Origin: Tenacibaculum sp. M341
Lineage (GTDB): Bacteria > Bacteroidota > Bacteroidia > Flavobacteriales > Flavobacteriaceae
Assembly: GCF_004337695.1 (NCBI RefSeq)
Contig: NZ_SJXJ01000013.1
Coordinates: 1 to 64,000 of the forward strand
Length of the DNA stretch: 64,000 nt
Direction: 5' to 3'
In this document: one piece after another, positions 18,642 through 27,546 of the stretch
Layout: every line of letters starts with the position of its first letter
How positions within the stretch are numbered: the first letter of the stretch is position 1
Position numbers and translations under genes: made by a program
Notes under the pieces: model-generated
The model's database searches: none
Told to the model about the DNA's origin: nothing
The model's input: only the letters and a program-made list of their open reading frames with translations

Positions 18642-18700
18642 AAGTATAGTTAGGTTGTAAATATCTTAACATACCTCTTAAAATTTTCTTAAAAACACAC

Positions 18701-18708
18701 TATCTTTG
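18701..18708 (+). promoter_or_regulatory. -7 box of the histidine kinase/response regulator operon
   Basis: TATCTTTG is a perfect TAnnTTTG box. A TTTTCTTA stretch about 20 bases upstream replaces a clear TTTG. It leaves a leader of about 50 bases before the kinase ATG. Confidence 0.55.
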
Positions 18709-18762
18709 TTAATCTAAGTTAAAAGCATATATAGCTTTATCTTAAAAAAGTACATTTGAAAA

Positions 18763-20331
18763 ATGGGAAGGAGAATATTTATTGTAATTGTAGCGTTAAT
18801 GAGTATTTCCTTAGTAGGAATTATAGCGGTTCAAGTATATTGGGTAAAGGATGCAGTTAAGAGTAAACAGTTAGAATTTCAGAGTAATGTTACCATAGCT
18901 TTAGCTAAAACATCAGAAAGGATAAAGGAGCGAGAGTATAATGATTTTGTTGATAAATATGGAGCATTATTTGAGGATGATACACATAGAACAACTGCCG
19001 AAATAAAGAATTATTTATTTCAGCAAATAGATACAGTTAGTAAACGTAAATTTACATTTGGAGCAACTATTTTAGAAGAAAATTTTAAAATCCCCGTAGA
19101 TTTTGTCGATAATGATAGTGTGATAGTAAAACGTTTTACTGGTAAAGAAGATTTCAAGTTTAAGACGACTTACGGGTCTGATAGCGATGAATATGGTTCT
19201 TATGCTGGTAAGAATACCTTTTCAAGGTACATGACCTATCCTAATTGGCAAAAAAAACAGATTGAATACGTGTTCGCACAGAACAGAAGTCGTTTTCCAA
19301 TTCATCAAAGAATAAGTAAGAGAGAATTAAATAATACACTTAGAGATGAATTAGCAAAGAGAAATATTCACCAAGAATTTAAATTTGGTGTGTATGAAGG
19401 AGGACTGGCAACCAAAATCAAATCAGGGTATTTTAAGATAAATGAAGCCAATAGTTACTTTTATCCATTATTAGAAGATGATAATGGAAACAGTAATTAC
19501 AAGCTTTATATTTCATTTCCGAATGAGAAAAAAAGTTTATTATCTAGTATGATGGAGATGTTATTGTTGTCATTATTCTTTATTGGAATAATTATTGCTG
19601 CATTCTCAACATCATTATATCAGTTAATTCGTCAAAAGAAATTATCTGAGATAAAAACAGATTTTATAAACAATATGACACATGAGTTTAAAACACCTAT
19701 TGCAACTATAAATTTAGCCTTAGATGCAATTAAGAATCCTAAAATTATAGGAGATGAAGAAAAGGTGAAACGTTATGTGCAAATGATAAGAGATGAAAAC
19801 AAAAGAATGCACGGACAGGTTGAAAATGTTTTAAGAATATCTAAGTTAGAGAAAAACCAAATAGAGATAACTAAAGAAGCTGTTGATGCGAATGATATTA
19901 TTGAAGAAGCAATAGAGCATGTAAAGCTATTAGTATCTAACAAAGGTGGAGATATAAATGCTCATTTTAAAGCAATATCAACAGAGGTGTTAGGGAACCA
20001 GTTTCACTTAACAAACGTGTTTGTAAATATATTAGAAAATGCAATTAAATACTCTGATAATGCACCTAAGATAGATGTATACACAGAGAACACGAATAAG
20101 TTTTTTATTTTAAAAATAAAAGATCAAGGAATAGGAATGAGCAAAAATGCTCAAAAGTATGTGTTCGATAAATTTTATAGAGAACATAAAGGTAACATTC
20201 ATAATGTAAAAGGACATGGTTTAGGCTTAGCGTATGTGAAAGAGATTGTCGATAGCCATCATGGAACAGTGCATGTGGAAAGTGAGAAAGGTAAAGGAAG
20301 CGTATTTACAGTAAAACTACCATTAATATAA
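18763..20331 (+). CDS. Sensor histidine kinase
   Basis: A 522-residue membrane kinase: helix 1 at about 5-24, a periplasmic sensor region of roughly 240 residues, helix 2 at about 264-286, then HisKA and HATPase domains. The phospho-acceptor His is in NNMTHEFKTPIATINLAL. The ATP-binding N box is NVFVNILENAIKYS, and G boxes are DQGIGMS and GHGLGLAYV. The periplasmic region has no family I can name. It is followed 19 bases later by its response regulator, with which it forms a two-component pair common in Flavobacteriaceae. Confidence 0.94.
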   Translation: MGRRIFIVIVALMSISLVGIIAVQVYWVKDAVKSKQLEFQSNVTIALAKTSERIKEREYNDFVDKYGALFEDDTHRTTAEIKNYLFQQIDTVSKRKFTFGATILEENFKIPVDFVDNDSVIVKRFTGKEDFKFKTTYGSDSDEYGSYAGKNTFSRYMTYPNWQKKQIEYVFAQNRSRFPIHQRISKRELNNTLRDELAKRNIHQEFKFGVYEGGLATKIKSGYFKINEANSYFYPLLEDDNGNSNYKLYISFPNEKKSLLSSMMEMLLLSLFFIGIIIAAFSTSLYQLIRQKKLSEIKTDFINNMTHEFKTPIATINLALDAIKNPKIIGDEEKVKRYVQMIRDENKRMHGQVENVLRISKLEKNQIEITKEAVDANDIIEEAIEHVKLLVSNKGGDINAHFKAISTEVLGNQFHLTNVFVNILENAIKYSDNAPKIDVYTENTNKFFILKIKDQGIGMSKNAQKYVFDKFYREHKGNIHNVKGHGLGLAYVKEIVDSHHGTVHVESEKGKGSVFTVKLPLI

Positions 20332-20349
20332 ACTGAAGGGTAAACAAAA

Positions 20350-21051
20350 ATGGGTACAAGAAAAATTTTATTAGTAGAAGATGATCCGAATTTCGGAACA
20401 GTCTTAAAAGATTATTTAGCATTAAATGATTACAATGTAACACATGCTAAAGATGGAATTGAAGGTTTAATTATGTTTAAAAACTCAGAGTATGATCTTT
20501 GTATTTTAGATGTAATGATGCCAAGAAAAGATGGCTTTTCATTAGCTCAAGATATTAGAGCAACAAACAAAGAAGTGCCAATTATCTTTTTAACAGCAAA
20601 AACAATGAAAGAAGATGTGTTAAGAGGATACCAAGTTGGTGCAGATGATTATCTAAACAAGCCTTTTGATTCTGAAGTTTTGCTACATAAAATAAAAGCT
20701 ATATTACAGCGTAAAGAAACAGAAAAATCAAAAGATGACGATCAATTTGAATTTAATATTGGTAAGTTCTCTTTTAATTCTAAATTAAGACATTTATCTT
20801 TTAATGGTGATGAACCGCAAAAATTATCACCAAAAGAAAGTAAATTACTAAGAATGTTAGCTGTTCACAAAAATGATTTAATGCCAAGAGAACTAGCTTT
20901 AACAAAAATTTGGAGAGACGATAATTATTTTACATCTAGAAGTATGGATGTATACATTGCAAAACTAAGAAAGTATTTAAAGCTTGACGAAAATGTAGAA
21001 ATTTTAAACATACATGGAGAAGGCTTTAGATTAATTGATAGCGAAGCATAA
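20350..21051 (+). CDS. OmpR-family response regulator
   Basis: A 233-residue protein: a receiver domain (acidic pair in VEDDPNFG, phospho-acceptor Asp in CILDVMMP, Thr in FLTAKT, Lys in LNKPFD) and a winged-helix DNA-binding domain (LSPKESKLLRMLA ... RSMDVYIAKLRKYLK ... NIHGEGFRL). All switch residues are present, so it should be phosphorylated by the adjacent kinase. A degenerate paralogue lies at 23865-24536 with a very similar DNA-binding domain and may compete for the same sites. Confidence 0.95.
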   Translation: MGTRKILLVEDDPNFGTVLKDYLALNDYNVTHAKDGIEGLIMFKNSEYDLCILDVMMPRKDGFSLAQDIRATNKEVPIIFLTAKTMKEDVLRGYQVGADDYLNKPFDSEVLLHKIKAILQRKETEKSKDDDQFEFNIGKFSFNSKLRHLSFNGDEPQKLSPKESKLLRMLAVHKNDLMPRELALTKIWRDDNYFTSRSMDVYIAKLRKYLKLDENVEILNIHGEGFRLIDSEA

Positions 21052-21066
21052 AAACTAAACATAAAA

Positions 21067-21116
21067 AAACAAAAACTTCAAAATAGAGACTACTATTAGA
21101 AGTTTTTGTTTTTTTA
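21067..21116 (+). terminator. Terminator of the two-component operon
   Basis: Arms ACAAAAACTTC (21069-21079) and GAAGTTTTTGT (21099-21109) around a 19-base loop, followed by a T run to 21116. Confidence 0.75.
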
Positions 21117-21131
21117 TTACAATATGTAACA

Positions 21132-21752
21132 ATGGCACAGTTTGTTAAAATATATAATGATAATCCCAACCCAAGGGAAATAGAAAAGGTTGTAAAGGTT
21201 TTACAAAATGGAGGATTAATTATTTATCCTACAGATACGGTTTATGGGCTAGGTTGTGATATAACCAATAACAAAGCAATGGAAAAACTAGCCAGAATAA
21301 AAGGAGTAAAACTAGAAAAAGCCAACTTCTCTTTTGTGTGTAATGATTTAAGTCATTTATCAGATTATGTAAAGCAAATACAAACGCCTGTTTACAAAAT
21401 TTTAAAAAGAGCTTTACCAGGTCCGTATACATTTATTTTACCTGGTAGTACAAATTTGCCTAAAGCATTTAAAAAGAAGAAAACGGTAGGTATTCGTGTG
21501 CCCGATAATGACATTGCTAGAACTATAGTTCAGCAGTTAGGAAATCCAATAGCATCAACTTCTATTCATGATGAAGATGAGGTAATAGAGTATACGACTG
21601 ATCCGGAATTGATTTTTGAAAAGTGGCAAAACTTAGTAGATATTGTAATTGATGGAGGTTATGGAGATAATCATGCATCAACTATTATTGATTTAACAAA
21701 AGATGAACCAGAAGTAATCAGAGAAGGCAAAGGAAGTGTAGATGTTATATAG
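21132..21752 (+). CDS. L-threonylcarbamoyladenylate synthase (Sua5/YciO/YrdC family)
   Basis: A 206-residue enzyme of the family that makes threonylcarbamoyl-AMP for the t6A37 modification of ANN-decoding tRNAs. Family motifs are GGLIIYPTDTVYGLGCD, the KxR-type RIKGVK, the substrate pocket PGPYTFILPG, the GIRVPDN loop and the conserved PIASTSIH. It lacks the C-terminal Sua5 domain, so it has the YciO/YrdC (TsaC) architecture. The stop overlaps the start of the next gene by 11 bases, coupling the three genes to 23116. Confidence 0.88.
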   Translation: MAQFVKIYNDNPNPREIEKVVKVLQNGGLIIYPTDTVYGLGCDITNNKAMEKLARIKGVKLEKANFSFVCNDLSHLSDYVKQIQTPVYKILKRALPGPYTFILPGSTNLPKAFKKKKTVGIRVPDNDIARTIVQQLGNPIASTSIHDEDEVIEYTTDPELIFEKWQNLVDIVIDGGYGDNHASTIIDLTKDEPEVIREGKGSVDVI

Positions 21753-22422
21753 CTTATTTCAAAAATTTCCAAACGACACAGGTCCTATATATCAAGAAAC
21801 AATTCAAGGAAGATTACCAGTAGAACCCTTCAATACATTTAGTAATCTTATTTTTATTGTTATTCTGATTTATTTTGGAAAAAAGATTTATAAGAATCCT
21901 AAGCAACATCCCTTCTTTTTATTTGCAATTCCAGTAATATTTATAAGCTGGATAGGTGGTACCATGTTTCACGGAACCAGAAGCCATCAATTTTGGTTAC
22001 TTTTAGATTGGTTACCTATAATGGTTGTATGCCTTGGAGGTATCATTTATTTTATAGGAAAACTGCAAAGAGAGTGGTGGAAACGTCTATTATTATTTAT
22101 AGGTTTTTTAGCAATTAGTATTTTACCTAGGTTTTTACCAGTTTCTCAAACATACAGAATATCTTTTGGATATGTAGTAACAGCCGTTTCAGTTGTTATT
22201 CCTTTTATTTTGTATGCATATAAAACTCAATGGAAACATAGTAAATATATTTTTTTAGGTTTCTTTATTTTTGGAATAGCGGTAACTTTTCGGTCTTTAG
22301 ATGGTGTTAGAGTTATTTTACCAATGGGAACACATTGGCTATGGCATACTTTCGGAGGCATAGCTGTATTTTTTCTATTATACTATATTTATGTAGATAA
22401 AAAAGAGTTAAATGGAAGCTAA
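21742..22422 (+). CDS. Ceramidase-like (CREST superfamily) integral membrane hydrolase
   Basis: A 226-residue protein with about seven hydrophobic segments. The N-terminal VEPFNTFSNLIF resembles the EfwNTlSN segment of alkaline ceramidases; the metal-site candidates are the His in TMFHGTRSH, the Asp in LLDWLPI and the pair in THWLWHTFGG. This set (Ser, three His, Asp spread over membrane helices) defines the CREST superfamily of lipid-modifying hydrolases. Flavobacteria make sphingolipid-like capnine lipids, so an amide-linked lipid substrate is conceivable, but that is inference. It overlaps both neighbours by 11 bases and so is in one operon with Sua5 and a WYL regulator. Confidence 0.72.
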   Translation: MLYSLFQKFPNDTGPIYQETIQGRLPVEPFNTFSNLIFIVILIYFGKKIYKNPKQHPFFLFAIPVIFISWIGGTMFHGTRSHQFWLLLDWLPIMVVCLGGIIYFIGKLQREWWKRLLLFIGFLAISILPRFLPVSQTYRISFGYVVTAVSVVIPFILYAYKTQWKHSKYIFLGFFIFGIAVTFRSLDGVRVILPMGTHWLWHTFGGIAVFFLLYYIYVDKKELNGS

Positions 22423-23116
22423 ACCCAGAATAGCACGTTTAACCGCTATTGTAATTCAATTACAATCTAAAAAAATAGTAACAGCTACCTTTTTAGCAGA
22501 AAAATTTAATGTTAGTGTAAGAACTATTTATAGAGATATAAGGACATTAGAAGCATCTGGTGTTCCTATTTATACAGAAGAAGGTAAAGGATATTCGTTA
22601 TTAGAGAATTTTTATTTACCTCCAGTAATGTTTTCTGAAGAAGAAGCAAATGCTTTAATTACTGCAGCTAATTTTATTGATAAAAACAAAGATGAATCGT
22701 TAGTGCAACATTATACAAATGCGCTAACTAAAATTAAATCTGTATTAAAAAGTACCCAAAAAGAAAAGGTTGAACTACTTTCAGAAAGAATTGTTTTTAG
22801 AAACAACATAGAAGAAGAAACAAGTAGTAAAAACTTAATCAAAATTCAATCAGCAATTACTAGTTTTAACCTAATAGAAATAACATATTTATCGTTAGAA
22901 AATAAATTCACAAAGAGAGTAGTTGAACCGTTTGCATTGTATAGTACTAATGAAAATTGGCTATTGATAGCTGTGTGCAGATTAAGAGATGATTTTAGAG
23001 TTTTTAGATTAGATCATATTCAACAGCTAATAATTTTAGAGGAAAAGTTTGAAAAACATACTATTACTTTACAAGAGTATTTTGAAATCTGTAGATCAAA
23101 ATTTTCAAACTCATAA
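22412..23116 (+). CDS. YafY-type HTH/WYL-domain transcriptional regulator
   Basis: A 234-residue regulator. The N-terminal winged helix (MEAKPRIARLTAIVIQLQ ... VSVRTIYRDIRTLEASGVPI) is of the DeoR/HTH_11 type and the C-terminal domain is a WYL domain (KRVVEPFALYSTNENWLLIA ... RVFRLDHIQQL). WYL proteins sense small ligands or nucleic acids and usually act on adjacent genes. The next gene encodes a GyrI-like small-molecule-binding protein, a frequent partner, so it is the likely target. Confidence 0.9.
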   Translation: MEAKPRIARLTAIVIQLQSKKIVTATFLAEKFNVSVRTIYRDIRTLEASGVPIYTEEGKGYSLLENFYLPPVMFSEEEANALITAANFIDKNKDESLVQHYTNALTKIKSVLKSTQKEKVELLSERIVFRNNIEEETSSKNLIKIQSAITSFNLIEITYLSLENKFTKRVVEPFALYSTNENWLLIAVCRLRDDFRVFRLDHIQQLIILEEKFEKHTITLQEYFEICRSKFSNS

Positions 23117-23157
23117 AAAATCGAGTATTGTTTTTTAATCGAAAAACACCCCTGACA

Positions 23158-23165
23158 TACCTTTG
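23158..23165 (+). promoter_or_regulatory. -7 box upstream of the GyrI-like gene
   Basis: TACCTTTG matches TAnnTTTG exactly, 51 bases before the ATG. A direct GACAT repeat (GACATACCTTTGACAT) surrounds it and could be an operator for the WYL regulator encoded just upstream. Confidence 0.5.
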
Positions 23166-23215
23166 ACATAGTTCGTGTTTAGCTTTGTTTCATAATTATT
23201 AATTACCTATAAATT

Positions 23216-23683
23216 ATGAAAACAATACAGAAAGAAAATTTAAAAATTATTGGAATTTCAGTGCGAACAACTAATCAGAATCAACAAGCAGCAAAAGATA
23301 TACCTGCACTTTGGGAACAATTTGTAACTACTAATGTTATTGATAAAATACCTAATAAATTAGACGGAAAAGTATTTTCTGTTTACACTGATTATGAAAG
23401 TGATTATATGGGGAGTTATACTACTATTTTAGGTTGTGAAGTTTCTTCATTGGAAAATGTACCAGAAGGAATGACTACTGTAGAAATACCAGCAGATTTT
23501 TATACAAATTTTACTATAAATGGGCAGCTAAACGAGAATATAGTTTACAACAAATGGCTTGAGATTTGGCAGTCTGATATTAAAAGAAGTTATCATTCTG
23601 ACTTTGAAGTTTATGAAAAAAGTACATTAAAAGAACAAAAAGGAACTGTCAATATTTACATAGCTACAGAAAAGGTTAACTAG
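23216..23683 (+). CDS. GyrI-like / AraC effector-binding domain protein
   Basis: A 155-residue stand-alone effector-binding domain. IIGISVRTTNQNQQAAKDIP, then ALWEQFVT, VYTDYESDYMGSYTTILGCEV and VEIPADFYTNF follow the GyrI/AraC_E_bind pattern, a SHS2-type fold that binds drugs and other small hydrophobic molecules. It has no HTH. It is followed by a strong terminator and preceded by a WYL regulator gene. Confidence 0.82.
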   Translation: MKTIQKENLKIIGISVRTTNQNQQAAKDIPALWEQFVTTNVIDKIPNKLDGKVFSVYTDYESDYMGSYTTILGCEVSSLENVPEGMTTVEIPADFYTNFTINGQLNENIVYNKWLEIWQSDIKRSYHSDFEVYEKSTLKEQKGTVNIYIATEKVN

Positions 23684-23730
23684 TTATTATGTAGCGTGTA
23701 AGAGATTTAATAATTGATAAAATTTCGGTT

Positions 23731-23769
23731 AAAAAAGTTAATAAGAACCCCTTATTAACTTTTTTTTTT
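23731..23769 (+). terminator. Rho-independent terminator after the GyrI-like gene
   Basis: A perfect 15-bp stem (23731-23745 with 23751-23765, core GTTAATAAG/CTTATTAAC), a loop AACCC and a T run to 23769. Confidence 0.85.
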
Positions 23770-23864
23770 GAAAAAAAAATAAAAAAACGGTAGGGTATTT
23801 CTGTAGTTGCTTGTCTTATTAGTGTAAAAAGTTATTAAACCTATTAAAAAATTTAAGAGATAAA

Positions 23865-24536
23865 ATGAAAAAAGCTAAAGTTATATTACTCGTTGAAGAT
23901 TTGAACTACGGATTATTATTGAAAGATTTTTTAGGACTACATAATTATCAAATCACATTTACTAATAATAAGTTAGAAGCATTGTTAAAACTAAGAGAAA
24001 TAGAGTGTGATTTATTTGTAACAGATTTAACTTCGGTAGACAGTTTAAAAATCAGTATTAAGAAAATACACGAAAATTTACCAATTCTTTTCTTAAGAGA
24101 AAAAGCAAGTCAAGATGGTCAGTTAAGAACTTTAGATACTAAATTAAACTATAGTTTATTTACACCTTTTTATCCATCAGTTTTATTAGAAAAGATAAAA
24201 CATATTCTTATGGATGTTGCTGAAAATAAAGCAAATCAATCAGAATTTACAATAGGTAACTTTATATTTAATTCACAACAGCGCTTTCTTAGATTTAAGA
24301 ACGAAGCACCAAAAAAATTATCGCCAAAAGAAAATAAGTTATTAAGAATTTTATCTCTTAATAAGAATGAGTTAACGCCTAGGGATTTGTTGTTAACTAA
24401 AATTTGGTATGATGATAACTATTACACATCAAGAAGTATGGATGTATATATAGTGAAATTAAGAAACTACTTAAAACTAGATAAAGATATTAGTATTTTA
24501 ACAGTACATGGAAAGGGATTGAAACTTTGTTGTTAG
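23865..24536 (+). CDS. Orphan response regulator with degenerate receiver domain
   Basis: A 223-residue OmpR-type protein, clearly paralogous to the regulator at 20350-21051. The winged helix is well conserved (KKLSPKENKLLRIL ... TSRSMDVYIVKLRNYLK ... VHGKGLK). The receiver is not: the acidic site is partly kept (VEDLNYG) and an Asp remains in VTDLTS, but the MMPxxDG loop is gone, the switch Thr is Arg (FLREKA) and the conserved Lys is Thr (LFTPFY). It has no adjacent kinase and is flanked by terminators. It probably acts without phosphorylation, perhaps as an antagonist or constitutive binder at the paralogue's sites; that is inference. Confidence 0.88.
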   Translation: MKKAKVILLVEDLNYGLLLKDFLGLHNYQITFTNNKLEALLKLREIECDLFVTDLTSVDSLKISIKKIHENLPILFLREKASQDGQLRTLDTKLNYSLFTPFYPSVLLEKIKHILMDVAENKANQSEFTIGNFIFNSQQRFLRFKNEAPKKLSPKENKLLRILSLNKNELTPRDLLLTKIWYDDNYYTSRSMDVYIVKLRNYLKLDKDISILTVHGKGLKLCC

Positions 24537-24564
24537 CCACAAACACAATTGTTTGTTAATTAAT

Positions 24565-24626
24565 GCCCAGTAAAAAATTATTAAATTTCTCTTTTACACT
24601 TTCATTTTAATAATACATTACTGGGC
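24565..24626. repeat. Long imperfect hairpin downstream of the orphan response regulator
   Basis: GCCCAGTAA (24565-24573) pairs with TTACTGGGC (24618-24626), with further complementarity inside (AATTATTAAA against TTTAATAATA). It has no T run and precedes the actual terminator. Confidence 0.4.
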
Positions 24627-24637
24627 TTATCTCTTTT

Positions 24638-24670
24638 AAAATGATACACATAAAAAATGCGTATCATTTT
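24638..24670. terminator. Bidirectional terminator between the orphan regulator and uvrA
   Basis: Arms AAAATGATAC (24638-24647) and GTATCATTTT (24661-24670), flanked by A and T runs appropriate for both convergent genes. Confidence 0.7.
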
Positions 24671-24679
24671 ATTTTTAAA

Positions 24680-27469
24680 CTAATCAAGCTTTTCCTTTAC
24701 AAAAATTGCAGTTTGAGATTCTTTATTTTTAATTAACTCTTCAGGAGTTCCTTGGAAAATTAAATTACCTCCATTTTTACCACCTTCAACACCTAAGTCA
24801 ATAATATAATCGGCACATTTAATTAAATCGATATTGTGTTCAATAACAATAATGGAATGTCCTTTCTCGATTAAAGCATTAAAAGAAGCTAGTAACTTAT
24901 TAATATCATGAAAATGTAAACCAGTGGTAGGTTCATCAAAAATAAACAAGGCTTTATCTTTAGTATTCCCTTTAATTAAAAAAGAAGCTAATTTAATACG
25001 TTGTGCTTCTCCGCCAGAAAGAGTAGAAGATGATTGTCCTAGTTTTACATATCCTAAACCAACATCTTGTAAAGGTTTTAGTTTACGAGCAATTTTTTTC
25101 TCTTCAAATCGATTGAAAAATTCAATAGCATCATCAATAGTTAAATTTAAAATATCATCAATATTTTTATCGTTAAACTTAACTTCTAAAATTTCTTTTT
25201 TGAATCGTTTACCTTTACAGTGTTCGCATTGTAAGTGTACATCAGCCATAAACTGCATTTCAATAGTAACAACACCTTCACCTTTACACACTTCACATCT
25301 ACCACCTTCAACATTAAAAGAGAAATGTTTTGGCTGATAGTTTCTTATATTCGATAGTTTCTGAGTTGATAGTAATTTACGAATATCGTCGTAAGCTTTA
25401 ATATAGGTAACAGGATTCGATCTTGATGATCTTCCTATTGGGTTTTGATCAATAAATTCTATATGCTTTAGATTTTCGTAGCTACCCTCAACAGAAGTGT
25501 ACTGACCAATTTTATCGCCATAACCAATAAGCTTTTTCTGCATTATTGGGTATAACAGTTTTTTTACTAACGTACTTTTTCCACTACCAGAAACTCCTGT
25601 TATTACAGTTAAGTTATTTAAAGGAAAAGTAACATCAATATTTTTTAAATTATTTTCTCTAGCTCCAATTACTTTTATAAAGTTATTGGTTTGACGCCTT
25701 TTTTTAGGAACTTCAATAACTCTTTTTTCAGATAAATATTGAGCAGTTAATGTTTCAGAGCTGATAATTTCATCGTAAGTACCATGCGCAACCACATCAC
25801 CACCATACGTACCTGCCTCAGGACCGATATCGACAATGTAATCGGCTTCTTTCATGATATCTTCGTCATGCTCAACTACAATTACTGTATTTCCTAAATC
25901 ACGTAAGTTCTTTAAAACTTTTATAAGTCGTTCAGTATCTTTTGGATGTAAACCAATACTAGGTTCGTCTAAAATATACATCGACCCCACTAAAGAACTA
26001 CCTAATGAAGTAGCTAAATTGATTCGTTGACTTTCTCCTCCAGATAGTGTATTTGAAGTTCTGTTTAAAGTAAGATAGCTTAATCCAACATCAGTTAAAA
26101 ACTGTAAACGGCTATTAATTTCTGATAGTAAACGATGTGCAATTTTCTCTTCATATTCATTTAATGTAATTGATTTAAAGAAGTCAGCTAATTCATCTAA
26201 AGGTAAATTAACAAGATCAGAAATTGTTTTCTTATTAATTTTCACATAATTGGCTTCTTTTCTTAAACGTTTACCATTACAATCATGGCAAGTAGTTTTT
26301 CCTCTGTAACGAGAAAGCATTACTCTATTTTGAATTTTATAACTTTTTTCCTCAAGCTCATTAAATAAATGATCAATTCCGTAGAATTTATCTGTACCAC
26401 TCCAAATTAAATCCTTTTGTTCTTCGGTTAGTTCAAACCAAGGTTTATGAATTGGAATATCAAACTCAGCAGCATATAAAATTAGTTCTTCTTTATAACG
26501 TTTATAAGCATCTGTTCTAAAAGGAAAAATAGCATCTTCATATATTGATAGTCCAGTATTAGGAATTACTAAATCTTCGTCTATACCAATAACACTTCCG
26601 TACCCTTCACAAGTAGGACAAGCTCCATAAGGATTGTTAAAACTGAATAAATGAGTATTTGGCTCTAAAAACGTCATGCCGTCTAACTCAAATTTATTAC
26701 TAAATAAAGTAGTGTTTTGTGTTTCTAAGTTTTCTATGTAACAAATTCCCTTTCCTTCAAAAAAGGCAGTTTGAGTAGCATCTCCTAAACGATTGTAAAA
26801 ATCTTCATTATGTTGAACAATAACTCTATCAATAACTAACTCAAAAGAGTTTCCTTTGAATGAGTCTAATGGAAACTTTTCTATTCTATGAATTTTATCT
26901 TCATACTTAATTCTTGCATAGCCTTGTTGCGTAAGAACTTGTAAAACTTTGTCAATAGTTCTGTTTTCTGTGATCACAACAGGAGCCAGCAGCAGAAGTT
27001 TTGTTTTTTCAGGTAAATCTTTTACATGATTAATTACATCTGTAACGGTATGTTTTTTTACTTCATTACCAGAAATAGGAGAGAAGGTTCTTCCAATTCT
27101 AGCAAATAGTAACTTAATGTAATCGTAAATTTCTGTAGAGGTACCTACCGTAGATCTCGGGTTTGTTGAGTTTACTTTTTGCTCAATAGCAATTGCCGGA
27201 GCAATACCTTTAATATAATCTACTTTAGGTTTGTGTAGCTTACCTAAAAATTGACGTGCATATGATGATAAACTTTCTACATATCTTCTTTGTCCTTCTG
27301 CATACAGCGTATCAAACGCCAAAGAAGATTTACCAGAACCCGAAAGCCCAGTTATAACTACTAATTTATTACGTGGAATAACAACATCAATGTTTTTTAA
27401 ATTATGGAGTTTTGCTCCTTTAATAATGATGTTTTCTTTAGGATTTATTTTAGCTATATCTACTTTCAT
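24680..27469 (-). CDS. uvrA: Excinuclease ABC subunit A
   Basis: A 929-residue DNA-damage recognition ATPase of nucleotide excision repair. It has two ABC modules: Walker [12 protein letters not shown] near residue 42 and [11 protein letters not shown] in the second half, with signatures [12 protein letters not shown] and [12 protein letters not shown] and the DEP-type Walker B sequences. Zinc motifs are visible as [16 protein letters not shown] and CEVCKGEG ... [26 protein letters not shown] is the UvrB-binding region. The length is that of full UvrA. It is monocistronic, and nothing indicates a resistance-type UvrA2. Confidence 0.96.
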   Translation of the reverse strand: MKVDIAKINPKENIIIKGAKLHNLKNIDVVIPRNKLVVITGLSGSGKSSLAFDTLYAEGQRRYVESLSSYARQFLGKLHKPKVDYIKGIAPAIAIEQKVNSTNPRSTVGTSTEIYDYIKLLFARIGRTFSPISGNEVKKHTVTDVINHVKDLPEKTKLLLLAPVVITENRTIDKVLQVLTQQGYARIKYEDKIHRIEKFPLDSFKGNSFELVIDRVIVQHNEDFYNRLGDATQTAFFEGKGICYIENLETQNTTLFSNKFELDGMTFLEPNTHLFSFNNPYGACPTCEGYGSVIGIDEDLVIPNTGLSIYEDAIFPFRTDAYKRYKEELILYAAEFDIPIHKPWFELTEEQKDLIWSGTDKFYGIDHLFNELEEKSYKIQNRVMLSRYRGKTTCHDCNGKRLRKEANYVKINKKTISDLVNLPLDELADFFKSITLNEYEEKIAHRLLSEINSRLQFLTDVGLSYLTLNRTSNTLSGGESQRINLATSLGSSLVGSMYILDEPSIGLHPKDTERLIKVLKNLRDLGNTVIVVEHDEDIMKEADYIVDIGPEAGTYGGDVVAHGTYDEIISSETLTAQYLSEKRVIEVPKKRRQTNNFIKVIGARENNLKNIDVTFPLNNLTVITGVSGSGKSTLVKKLLYPIMQKKLIGYGDKIGQYTSVEGSYENLKHIEFIDQNPIGRSSRSNPVTYIKAYDDIRKLLSTQKLSNIRNYQPKHFSFNVEGGRCEVCKGEGVVTIEMQFMADVHLQCEHCKGKRFKKEILEVKFNDKNIDDILNLTIDDAIEFFNRFEEKKIARKLKPLQDVGLGYVKLGQSSSTLSGGEAQRIKLASFLIKGNTKDKALFIFDEPTTGLHFHDINKLLASFNALIEKGHSIIVIEHNIDLIKCADYIIDLGVEGGKNGGNLIFQGTPEELIKNKESQTAIFVKEKLD

Positions 27470-27546
27470 TAACTCAAAAAAATATTCATCAAAAATAATG
27501 CTTTATTAGAAGGTAAAGAAATAAATGCAGTGTAGAATAATTATTG

